Source: Bacteroidota bacterium
Lineage (GTDB): Bacteria > Bacteroidota > Bacteroidia > Bacteroidales > Prolixibacteraceae
DNA length: 6,515 nt
Direction: 5' to 3'
Assembly: GCA_023488865.1 (NCBI GenBank)
Contig: JAMDDG010000421.1
Location: 1 to 6,515 of the forward strand
The position numbers were made by a program, and so were the translations under genes. Under the pieces are notes generated by a model. That model searched no databases and was not told where the DNA came from. It worked only from the letters and a program-made list of their open reading frames with translations. Shown here piece by piece: positions 1-5,072 of this stretch. Each line of letters begins with the position of its first letter. Within the stretch, counting starts at the first letter, position 1.

Positions 1-807
1 GCCATCCGGGGGATCGACAGTTCGCAGGTGAAGTGGAACAACGAAGGTTCCTTTCTGAACGATGCACACAAAGACCTGAAAGCCGATTACATCATTGCCA
101 ACCCTCCCTTTAACGTGAGCGACTGGGGCGGCGATTTGATGCGGAACGATGGTCGCTGGCAATACGGGACGCCCCCTGCCGGGAATGCCAACTTTGCCTG
201 GATGCAGCATTTTATCTACCATCTCTCCCCAACCGGACAGGCAGGGATTGTATTAGCCAAGGGTGCCTTAACCTCCAAATCATCAGGGGAAGGAGAAATC
301 AGGAAAGCGCTGATTGAAGCGGGATTGATTGACTGCATCGTGAACCTTCCTTCCAAGTTGTTCCTCAATACCCAAATTCCGGCAGGTTTGTGGTTCCTCC
401 GGCGCAACCGGAAGAATGGCAATTTCCGCGACAGAAGCAATGAAATCCTCTTTATCGACGCCCGAAACCTTGGCTTTCTGATCAATCGCCGTACCCGGGA
501 ACTCTCTCAGGAGGATATCCAGAAAATTGCTGACACTTACCACAATTGGCGTGCTTCGACAAGCTCAGCAACCGGTGAATACCAGGATATTCCAGGATTC
601 TGCGCCTCCGCACCGATCAGCAAGGTAAGGGAGTTGGATTATGTGGTAACTCCCGGAAGGTATGTAGGATTGCCGGATGACGAGGATGATTTTGATTTCA
701 GGGAGCGGTTTAGTCAACTGAAAGCGGAATTTGAGGGACAGTTGAAAGAGGAAACAGCGTTAAACCAGATCATCATTGAGAATTTGAAAAAAATAAAATT
801 CGAGTAA
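1..807 (+). CDS. hsdM: Type I restriction-modification methyltransferase subunit HsdM, C-terminal part (5' partial)
   Basis: The frame is open from base 1 and gives 268 codons, so the gene starts upstream; the GTG at 28 is internal. HsdM transfers a methyl group from S-adenosylmethionine to N6 of adenine within the site chosen by HsdS, as an M2S complex. The catalytic motif IV, NPPF, is seen at 100-111 (fragment residues 34-37), inside IANPPFN. Further family landmarks follow: a Rossmann-like strand with GIVLAKGAL, the NLPSKLF and IPAGLWFLRR segments, ILFIDARNLG, a YHNWR...PGFC stretch, and VTPGRYVG near residues 212-220. The end is a charged helix. The SAM-binding motif I lies off-window. 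An odd feature is the extra peptide ASTSSATG (fragment residues 185-192), encoded by a dispersed repeat, in a loop where relatives usually run straight from YHxWR to the xDxPGFC segment. It is probably functional, as no stop interrupts it. Confidence 0.95.
   Translation, partial: AIRGIDSSQVKWNNEGSFLNDAHKDLKADYIIANPPFNVSDWGGDLMRNDGRWQYGTPPAGNANFAWMQHFIYHLSPTGQAGIVLAKGALTSKSSGEGEIRKALIEAGLIDCIVNLPSKLFLNTQIPAGLWFLRRNRKNGNFRDRSNEILFIDARNLGFLINRRTRELSQEDIQKIADTYHNWRASTSSATGEYQDIPGFCASAPISKVRELDYVVTPGRYVGLPDDEDDFDFRERFSQLKAEFEGQLKEETALNQIIIENLKKIKFE
552..575 (+). repeat. 24-nt dispersed repeat inside hsdM
   Basis: This stretch begins TGCTTCGACA and ends GCTCAGCAACCGG. It matches 6064-6087 inside hsdR at 23 of 24 positions; the single difference is A versus G in the middle. 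Its core GCTT-CGAC-AAGC can fold as a small hairpin. It is read as A-S-T-S-S-A-T-G in hsdM. The sequence resembles a short repeat I recall as scattered through many environmental bacterial genomes, but I could not check that. Confidence 0.75.
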
Positions 808-847
808 TTTTAAATGAATTTATCGGTTTATTGGTTTTTTTCAATAG

Positions 848-867
848 CCGTAGCCTTCAGGCTACGG
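848..867. repeat. REP-like hairpin 1
   Basis: CCGTAGCC and GGCTACGG form a perfect 8-bp stem around a TTCA loop, extendable by a G-T pair at 847/868. There is no T-tract on either strand immediately after it, so it looks like an extragenic palindrome rather than an intrinsic terminator. Confidence 0.8.
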
Positions 868-886
868 TAAAAGGTGCAGACAATCA

Positions 887-900
887 TGGGCTTTAGCCCA
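887..900. repeat. REP-like hairpin 2
   Basis: TGGGCT and AGCCCA form a 6-bp inverted repeat separated by TT; in a folded strand the innermost pair would open into a 4-nt loop. It lies 19 nt after hairpin 1. Confidence 0.65.
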
Positions 901-903
901 AAA

Positions 904-940
904 CGAAAACCATCCCGTTGAATTCAACGAAATGGTTTCG
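904..940. repeat. REP-like hairpin 3, long nested palindrome
   Basis: The outer arms CGAAAACCAT and ATGGTTTCG pair over 9 bp with one bulged A. A 3x3 internal mismatch (CCC against GAA) follows, and then the perfect 12-nt self-complementary core GTTGAATTCAAC. The right arm (GGTTTCG, 934-940) can instead pair with CGAAACC at 962-968, giving a competing fold. Confidence 0.8.
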
Positions 941-968
941 ATTGGTTCGGGAGCCGAAAAACGAAACC
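934..968. repeat. REP-like hairpin 4, alternative partner of hairpin 3
   Basis: GGTTTCG (934-940) is the reverse complement of CGAAACC (962-968). Nested between them, TTCGG (946-950) pairs with CCGAA (954-958) across a GAG loop. It shares an arm with hairpin 3, so only one of the two can form at a time. Confidence 0.6.
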
Positions 969-1000
969 CGATAGCTTGAATTGCTTCAGGGGCTAACGGG
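967..1000. repeat. REP-like hairpin 5, imperfect
   Basis: CCCGATAGC at the left matches the reverse complement of GCTAACGGG at the right in 8 of 9 positions, with a loop of about 16 nt. It is the last inverted repeat before the ORF6N gene leader. Confidence 0.5.
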
Positions 1001-1071
1001 AATAATATCTGTCAAACTTATAAAATATTGAGGAAATTTATCGAAACAAAGAACCAATATACTAAAATAAA

Positions 1072-2004
1072 ATGAAAGAGGAACTACCTCTCTTGACCTT
1101 AGAAACTATTGAAAACCGGATTTTTACCATTCGGGGTGTTCAGGTAATGCTCGACAGTCATCTCGCCGAAATGTATTATGTCGACACTAAAAGATTAAAT
1201 GAGCAGGTAAGGCGCAATTTAGACCGTTTCCCAGAATCTTTTCGTTTTCAATTAACCAATTCTGAATTGGAAAATTTGAGATTACAAGCAGCCAAATCAA
1301 ATTCAGGTTCTTTAAGGTCGCAATTTGCGACCTTAAACAAAGGGAGGGGACAACACCGGAAATATTTTCCATACGTTTTTACCGAGCAGGGAGTAGCCAT
1401 GCTGTCAGCCGTATTGCATAGCGATACAGCTGTAAAAGTGAGTATCAGGATAATGCATGCTTTTGTCGAAATGCGAAAATTGGTTTTGGGAAATGCAGCA
1501 CTCATTCAACGACTAGACCGGATTGAAATCAAACAACTGGATACAGACCACAAATTTGAACAGGTTTTTAAAGCCATCGAAAGCCGGGACCATCAGCCTG
1601 ACAAAGGAATTTTTTACGATGGGCAAGTATTCGATGCCTGGATATTTATCTCCGATCTGATTCGCAGTGCTAAACAATCCCTCATCTTAATTGACAATTA
1701 TGTGGACGATACGGTGTTGAATTTGTTCACCAAACGCTGCAAGGGAGTAAACGTCACCATCCTTACCAAAAGCATCAGCAAGCAACTGGCCACCGACCTG
1801 CAAAAACACAATACTCAGTACGAACCTATTATCGTTAAAGAGTTTACCGCCTCCCACGACCGGTTTCTGATTATCGACGAAACCGAACTCTACCACCTCG
1901 GCGCCTCACTCAAAGACCTTGGCAAAAAATGGTTTGCCTTTTCAAAAATGGATGCCAAAACTTCGGGAATGTTGAACCTCCTAAAGATCAAAAGCAATGA
2001 GTGA
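1072..2004 (+). CDS. ORF6N-domain DNA-binding-type protein with degenerate phospholipase-D-like C-terminus
   Basis: The protein has 310 residues. The N-terminus (about 10-130) matches the ORF6N family, a DNA-binding-type domain first noted in phage proteins. Landmarks are RIFTIRGVQVMLDSHLAEMY, a VRRNLDRFPESFRFQL segment (46-61), SLRSQFATL (80-88) and YVFTEQGVAML (101-111). A charged linker follows (about 140-175). The C-terminus (about 180-305) looks like a phospholipase-D-type fold: SLILIDNYVDD (203-213), then H262-x-R264-x4-D269 with G277 and S279. A canonical HKD motif has lysine where R264 stands, and I see only one motif, so catalysis is uncertain. The ATG is preceded by an A-rich leader without a Shine-Dalgarno sequence. 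The gene overlaps hsdS by 8 nt (ATGAGTGA), implying coupled translation. ORF6N genes beside hsdS are common in Bacteroidota. Its role here is unknown; regulation of, or cooperation with, the restriction system is inference. A 27-nt palindrome lies at 1311-1337. Confidence 0.85.
   Translation: MKEELPLLTLETIENRIFTIRGVQVMLDSHLAEMYYVDTKRLNEQVRRNLDRFPESFRFQLTNSELENLRLQAAKSNSGSLRSQFATLNKGRGQHRKYFPYVFTEQGVAMLSAVLHSDTAVKVSIRIMHAFVEMRKLVLGNAALIQRLDRIEIKQLDTDHKFEQVFKAIESRDHQPDKGIFYDGQVFDAWIFISDLIRSAKQSLILIDNYVDDTVLNLFTKRCKGVNVTILTKSISKQLATDLQKHNTQYEPIIVKEFTASHDRFLIIDETELYHLGASLKDLGKKWFAFSKMDAKTSGMLNLLKIKSNE
1311..1337. repeat. 27-nt near-perfect palindrome inside the ORF6N gene
   Basis: TTTAAGGTCGCAA and TTGCGACCTTAAA are exact 13-nt inverted arms around a single central T. 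The stretch is read as part of the SLRSQFATLNK segment of the protein. As RNA the innermost pairs would open, leaving a stem of about 11-12 bp. As DNA it has the symmetry expected of a dimeric protein-binding site. Confidence 0.85.
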
Positions 2005-3190
2005 GTGGAAAGAAAGTAAACTGGGCGCGATTCTAAATTTAATCACCAAAGGCACCACGCCACCTCAAGGTGTCGGATTTGTTGAAAAGGGAATCAATTA
2101 TATCAAATCTGATGCAATTGATTATAATGGGAAACTAAACAAATCAAGATTTGCTCAAATTGATTTGGCAACACATGAAAAATTTAAAAGATCCCATCTG
2201 GTTGAGGATGATATATTATTCTCAATGGCAGGAATCTATCTTGGTAAGAATGCAATTGTCCCGAAGGATGTTTTACCGGCCAATACGAATCAGGCCCTTG
2301 CGATTTTGAGACTGAATCAAGAAAAAACTTTACCAAGATATGTGAGTTACTATTTAAGTCAACCCCAGATCATCGATTTTGTCAACAATATGTCTGGTCA
2401 ATCAGCTCAACCAAACATCAATTTTGAAGAAATAAAGAGTATTGAAATCACTCTTCCTCCTCTCCCCGAGCAACGCGCCATCGCCTCCATCCTCTCAGGT
2501 TTAGACGATAAAATCGACCTGTTGCACCGCCAAAACGCCACCTTGGAAGCCATGGCCGAAACGCTTTTCAGGCAGTGGTTTGTGGAGGAGGCAAAGGAGG
2601 AGTGGGAAGAAATTACTCTTTACGATGCAATTGATTTGATTGGAGGCGGAACGCCAAAAACTTCATTACCTGAGTATTGGGATGGAGATATCAAATGGCT
2701 GTCTGGTGGAGATATTGCAAACAACCATAAAAGCATAATTATATCTTCAGAGAAATCCATCACGGAATTAGGTATAAAAAACAGTTCGGCAAAACTTTTG
2801 CCCAAATTTTCGACAATTATTTCCGCAAGAGGCACAGTCGGAAAATATTGTATTCTATCTGAACCAATGACATTTAGCCAATCAAACTATGGGATAAAAC
2901 CCAAATATGAAAGCTGTTTCTTCTTTACTTATTTACTGATTGCTCATTCTGTTGACGAACTAATATCGGCAGCTTATGGAAGTGTTTTTGATACGATTAC
3001 AACTGATACATTCAAAGGACATTCTGTAACTCTTCCGAAACTCGATGTTATTAAAAATTTCGAAATAGAGGTAACTCCGTTATTTCAAAAGATGTTGAAC
3101 AACCAAATTCAAATCCGCACCCTCACAGCCCTTCGGGATACTTTATTGCCGAAGTTGATGAGCGGGGAGGTAAGGGTGGAAGATGTCTGA
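1997..3190 (+). CDS. hsdS: Type I restriction-modification specificity subunit HsdS
   Basis: The protein has 397 residues, the usual length for a two-domain HsdS, which sets the bipartite target read by the M2S and R2M2S complexes. Layout: target recognition domain 1 (about 1-155, ending ITLPPLPEQRAIASIL), a central coiled-coil spacer (about 160-200, LSGLDDKIDLLHRQNATLEA), target recognition domain 2 (about 203-355, opening with GGGTPKTSLPEYWDGDIKWLSGGDI), and a distal conserved helix (about 362-397, RTLTALRDTLLPKLMSGEV). The ATG at 1997 overlaps the end of the ORF6N gene by 8 nt, which supports this start. Composition is mosaic: the spacer and tail are G+C-richer than the recognition domains, especially domain 2, as expected where recognition domains are exchanged by recombination. 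The last 90 bp are repeated twice downstream as fragments. The target sequence cannot be predicted from what I can see. Confidence 0.95.
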   Translation: MSEWKESKLGAILNLITKGTTPPQGVGFVEKGINYIKSDAIDYNGKLNKSRFAQIDLATHEKFKRSHLVEDDILFSMAGIYLGKNAIVPKDVLPANTNQALAILRLNQEKTLPRYVSYYLSQPQIIDFVNNMSGQSAQPNINFEEIKSIEITLPPLPEQRAIASILSGLDDKIDLLHRQNATLEAMAETLFRQWFVEEAKEEWEEITLYDAIDLIGGGTPKTSLPEYWDGDIKWLSGGDIANNHKSIIISSEKSITELGIKNSSAKLLPKFSTIISARGTVGKYCILSEPMTFSQSNYGIKPKYESCFFFTYLLIAHSVDELISAAYGSVFDTITTDTFKGHSVTLPKLDVIKNFEIEVTPLFQKMLNNQIQIRTLTALRDTLLPKLMSGEVRVEDV

Positions 3191-3332
3191 ACACGATTTA
3201 ATAGATTTCAGGATGAACAGGATTAATAAAGTCAGAACAGGATTAAAAGATTAAAAATGGACCGAATTCATGAAAAATCGTGAATATCTTGTAATCATAT
3301 AATCTTGTTCAAGACAATTTAATGATGACAAA
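3191..3332 (+). promoter_or_regulatory. A-rich leader of GxxExxY gene, copy 1
   Basis: This is a 142-nt region between hsdS and the first GxxExxY gene, low in complexity. GAACAGGATTAA occurs at 3215-3226 and again at 3235-3246, and related AGATT/GGATTAA words surround it. ATTCATG (3266-3272) and CGTGAAT (3279-3285) form a 7-bp stem with one G-T pair around AAAAAT. It ends with a copy of the repeat that also follows the gene (3300-3322). A promoter here is plausible, but no clear consensus is seen. The same leader recurs at 3857-3998. Confidence 0.45.
3300..3322 (+). repeat. Left flank repeat of GxxExxY cassette, copy 1
   Basis: TAATCTTGTTCA followed by AGACAATTTAA. It matches the sequence just after the gene (3747-3768) with two substitutions and one single-base gap. 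It contains a small dyad, TCTTG-TT-CAAGA. The same sequence recurs at 3966-3988. Confidence 0.6.
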
Positions 3333-3749
3333 ATGGACGAGCAAATTATCAGGAACGAAGATGCAATAAATGCTTTAACGCACAAAATTATCGGCTGTGC
3401 CATGGAAGTTCACAAAGCTTTGGGGAATGGTTTTCAGGAAGTCATTTACCAAAGAGCATTGGCAATTGAACTTGTGTTTCAGGGTTTATCGTTTGAACGT
3501 GAAAAGGAAATGCCATTGACTTATCGAAAACAAAATATTGGAACCCGGCGTGTTGACTTCTTTGTTGAAGAACAAGTAATGGTCGAAATTAAAGCCATCG
3601 AACAATTGTTACCCGTGCATAAAACACAAGCGATTAATTATTGCGAAGCATATCATATTGCTGATGGATTATTAATTAATTTTGGAGCAATGAGCTTAGA
3701 TTTCAAACGAGTATACAATAAAAATCTTGTTCATCCATTAATCAAGTAA
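3333..3749 (+). CDS. GxxExxY family protein (PD-(D/E)XK nuclease-like), copy 1
   Basis: The protein has 138 residues, close to the usual length for this family. The name-giving motif is seen as G33-F-Q-E36-V-I-Y39, after a helix with MEVHKALG. A nuclease-like core follows: R-V-D75-F in one strand and E85-I-K87 in the next, then a QAINYCEAY helix (99-107) and LLINFG (113-118). This pattern agrees with the assignment of GxxExxY proteins to the PD-(D/E)XK superfamily; the biochemical role of the family is not established to my knowledge. The ATG at 3333 is chosen because the upstream ATGs at 3322 and 3325 are in another frame that soon stops. A 142-nt leader separates it from hsdS. It is identical to the copy at 3999-4415, which means the duplication is recent. 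Similar direct repeats flank the gene, suggesting it may have arrived as a cassette. Confidence 0.88.
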   Translation: MDEQIIRNEDAINALTHKIIGCAMEVHKALGNGFQEVIYQRALAIELVFQGLSFEREKEMPLTYRKQNIGTRRVDFFVEEQVMVEIKAIEQLLPVHKTQAINYCEAYHIADGLLINFGAMSLDFKRVYNKNLVHPLIK

Positions 3750-3768
3750 TCATGTTCAGGACAATTAA
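3747..3768 (+). repeat. Right flank repeat of GxxExxY cassette, copy 1
   Basis: TAATCATGTTCA followed by GGACAATTAA. It starts at the stop codon of the gene and matches 3300-3322 at 20 of 23 aligned positions. It recurs identically at 4413-4434. Confidence 0.6.
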
Positions 3769-3856
3769 CCAAACCAAAATCCGCACCCTTACAGTCCTTC
3801 GTGATACTTTATTGCCGAAGTTGATGAGTGGGGAGGTAAGGGTGGAAGATGTCTGA
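3752..3856 (+). pseudogene. hsdS 3'-end fragment, middle copy (34 codons)
   Basis: An ATG two bases after the GxxExxY stop opens a 34-codon frame whose residues 6-34 align with HsdS residues 369-397 in the same frame and end at the same TGA. Bases 3767-3856 match 3101-3190 at 83 of 90 positions; three of the four differences in the last 80 bases are synonymous and one changes Ala to Val. The 5' part carries the variants of the third tail (4433-4513), whereas the last nine bases (GATGTCTGA) match the real hsdS, so this copy is a recombinant of the two. It lacks any recognition domain and cannot act as HsdS. Whether the short frame is translated is unknown. Confidence 0.8.
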
Positions 3857-3998
3857 ACACGATTTAATAGATTTCAGGATGAACAGGATTAATAAAGTCA
3901 GAACAGGATTAAAAGATTAAAAATGGACCGAATTCATGAAAAATCGTGAATATCTTGTAATCATATAATCTTGTTCAAGACAATTTAATGATGACAAA
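3857..3998 (+). promoter_or_regulatory. A-rich leader of GxxExxY gene, copy 2
   Basis: This is an identical copy of 3191-3332, with the duplicated 12-nt word GAACAGGATTAA, the small stem at 3932-3951, and the flank repeat at 3966-3988 immediately before the gene. Confidence 0.45.
3966..3988 (+). repeat. Left flank repeat of GxxExxY cassette, copy 2
   Basis: Exact copy of 3300-3322, pairing with the right flank repeat at 4413-4434 around the second gene. Confidence 0.6.
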
Positions 3999-4415
3999 AT
4001 GGACGAGCAAATTATCAGGAACGAAGATGCAATAAATGCTTTAACGCACAAAATTATCGGCTGTGCCATGGAAGTTCACAAAGCTTTGGGGAATGGTTTT
4101 CAGGAAGTCATTTACCAAAGAGCATTGGCAATTGAACTTGTGTTTCAGGGTTTATCGTTTGAACGTGAAAAGGAAATGCCATTGACTTATCGAAAACAAA
4201 ATATTGGAACCCGGCGTGTTGACTTCTTTGTTGAAGAACAAGTAATGGTCGAAATTAAAGCCATCGAACAATTGTTACCCGTGCATAAAACACAAGCGAT
4301 TAATTATTGCGAAGCATATCATATTGCTGATGGATTATTAATTAATTTTGGAGCAATGAGCTTAGATTTCAAACGAGTATACAATAAAAATCTTGTTCAT
4401 CCATTAATCAAGTAA
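3999..4415 (+). CDS. GxxExxY family protein (PD-(D/E)XK nuclease-like), copy 2
   Basis: This gene encodes exactly the same 138 residues as the gene at 3333-3749 and is also identical in nucleotide sequence by eye. The G33/E36/Y39 signature and the D75, E85 and K87 residues are intact, so both copies are potentially functional and neither shows decay. The gene sits 142 nt after the stop of the middle hsdS-tail fragment and is followed two bases later by a second short hsdS-tail frame. Its presence doubles gene dosage, and the 666-bp repeats leave the locus prone to collapse to one copy or expansion by homologous recombination. No promoter unique to this copy is visible. Confidence 0.88.
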   Translation: MDEQIIRNEDAINALTHKIIGCAMEVHKALGNGFQEVIYQRALAIELVFQGLSFEREKEMPLTYRKQNIGTRRVDFFVEEQVMVEIKAIEQLLPVHKTQAINYCEAYHIADGLLINFGAMSLDFKRVYNKNLVHPLIK

Positions 4416-4434
4416 TCATGTTCAGGACAATTAA
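4413..4434 (+). repeat. Right flank repeat of GxxExxY cassette, copy 2
   Basis: Exact copy of 3747-3768, beginning at the stop codon of the second GxxExxY gene. Confidence 0.6.
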
Positions 4435-4519
4435 CCAAACCAAAATCCGCACCCTTACAGTCCTTCGTGATACTTTATTGCCGAAGTTGATGAGTGGGGA
4501 GGTAAGGGTGGAAATATAA
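4418..4519 (+). pseudogene. hsdS 3'-end fragment, distal copy (33 codons)
   Basis: A 33-codon frame from an ATG two bases after the GxxExxY stop aligns in frame with the HsdS C-terminus (RTLTVLRDTLLPKLMSGEV) but ends V-E-I-stop instead of V-E-D-V-stop. It carries C-to-T or G-to-T variants relative to the real hsdS at positions equivalent to 3124, 3129, 3136 and 3163. The mostly synonymous pattern suggests a once functional, slightly divergent hsdS. This copy is probably the ancestral remnant, from which the middle copy was made by unequal crossover with the real hsdS. Confidence 0.78.
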
Positions 4520-4538
4520 GAATAGAAATACTTAAACC

Positions 4539-5072
4539 ATGAAAATCTCCAACGAACAGGCAGAATACCTGCTGAAGTTGCCAAAAAAAATTGTGGAGAA
4601 TGATCAATTACTGGATCATTTGGTAATTGATCAGGAGTTTCCTTTGAGTAAACGATTTGAATTGGTTTCGGAAAAGGACGATGAGTTTACCTTCCTGTGG
4701 GAAATTCAGCAAAGCAAGAAAAACAGCATCCGGGTAAGTTTCCATTATCAGGAGAACGATAGTAAAACAGGCCTGCTGCGTGTAGATTACAATAGTGGAC
4801 ATAAAAACCCGGAGAAGATTTCGGAACTTCTACCTGAAAGATTTCATCCCTATGCCGGAAAAGATTTTTCAAACAATGAACACCATATCCATTACCACGT
4901 TCAAGGTTATAAATCGCTTGCATGGGCAATTCCTTTGATGGAAGATGAATTTGAGATCAAAGAGTTAAACGATGACGCTGAATTTAATAATACCTTTGGT
5001 GGTATTATTAAATTGTTCGCAACAACGGTACATATTGAAACGGTAATTACCATTAATACATTGCTATTATGA
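4539..5072 (+). CDS. DUF6978-like protein, first gene of a coupled pair
   Basis: The protein has 177 residues and no signal peptide or membrane segment. I recognise it as resembling the DUF6978 family from its layout: an N-terminal EQAEYLLKLPKK helix (6-17), FELVSEKDDEFTFLWEI (40-56), SFHYQE (67-72), LLRVDYNSGHKNP (79-91), FHPYAGK (102-108), and the histidine-rich HHIHYHVQGYKSLAWAIPL (115-133). The C-terminal part (FGGIIKLFATTVHIET) resembles a packing helix before a final strand. The dense, ordered histidines (H103, H115, H116, H118, H120) could bind metal or be catalytic; this is inference only. Its stop overlaps the next start as ATGA, so the two are co-translated. It starts 19 nt after the last hsdS-tail fragment, with an A-rich leader and no Shine-Dalgarno sequence. 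It is compatible with either partner role in a toxin-antitoxin or defence pair. Its function is unknown. Confidence 0.72.
   Translation: MKISNEQAEYLLKLPKKIVENDQLLDHLVIDQEFPLSKRFELVSEKDDEFTFLWEIQQSKKNSIRVSFHYQENDSKTGLLRVDYNSGHKNPEKISELLPERFHPYAGKDFSNNEHHIHYHVQGYKSLAWAIPLMEDEFEIKELNDDAEFNNTFGGIIKLFATTVHIETVITINTLLL

Larger units (their letters stand above)
808..1071. other. 264-nt intergenic region with REP-like hairpins
   Basis: No credible gene is found here. Bases 848-1000 hold four or five inverted repeats in close succession, listed separately. The last 70 bases before the ORF6N gene are A+T-rich, as expected of a promoter-bearing leader, but I could not identify a convincing match to the Bacteroidota TAnnTTTG element. 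None of the hairpins is followed by a T-run, so an intrinsic terminator for hsdM is not evident. The hairpin block may still mark a transcript boundary between hsdM and the downstream genes. Confidence 0.7.
3164..3847 (+). repeat. Tandem direct repeat, copy 1 (684 bp, period 666)
   Basis: By eye this is identical to 3830-4513 over its whole length. It runs from inside the hsdS 3' end through the leader, the first GxxExxY gene and the second hsdS tail. The copies overlap by the 18-bp segment GGGGAGGTAAGGGTGGAA (3830-3847). The limits are set by the mismatch at 3163 (C versus T at 3829) on the left, and at 3848 (G versus A at 4514) on the right. Confidence 0.95.
3830..4513 (+). repeat. Tandem direct repeat, copy 2 (684 bp, period 666)
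   Basis: This is the second copy of 3164-3847, identical by eye across the leader, the gene and the hsdS-tail fragment. The absence of any substitution implies a very recent duplication or ongoing homogenisation. An assembly artefact is unlikely, because the middle tail differs from both outer tails in a defined way, but it should be excluded with long reads. Confidence 0.95.

Noticed and set aside
28..30. GTG as the start codon of the methyltransferase gene
   Set aside because: The frame stays open to base 1, and the upstream codons (AIRGIDSSQ) fit HsdM; the gene is simply cut by the window edge.
216..543. Two overlapping - strand open frames opposite hsdM
   Set aside because: No family features are visible, and they lie wholly under conserved HsdM sequence.
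848..867. Intrinsic terminator of hsdM
   Set aside because: The stem is strong, but no T-run follows on the + strand (TAAAAGG follows), nor on the - strand.
1072..2004. Prophage remnant suggested by the phage-associated ORF6N domain
   Set aside because: No other phage gene is present, and the overlap with hsdS ties this gene to the restriction locus.
3164..4513. CRISPR-like or satellite array
   Set aside because: There are only two copies of a 666-bp unit containing an intact gene; no short regularly spaced repeats and no spacers.
1997..4519. An hsdS shufflon with invertible recognition-domain cassettes
   Set aside because: All hsdS tails are in direct, not inverted, orientation. They lack recognition domains, and no invertase or recombinase gene is present.
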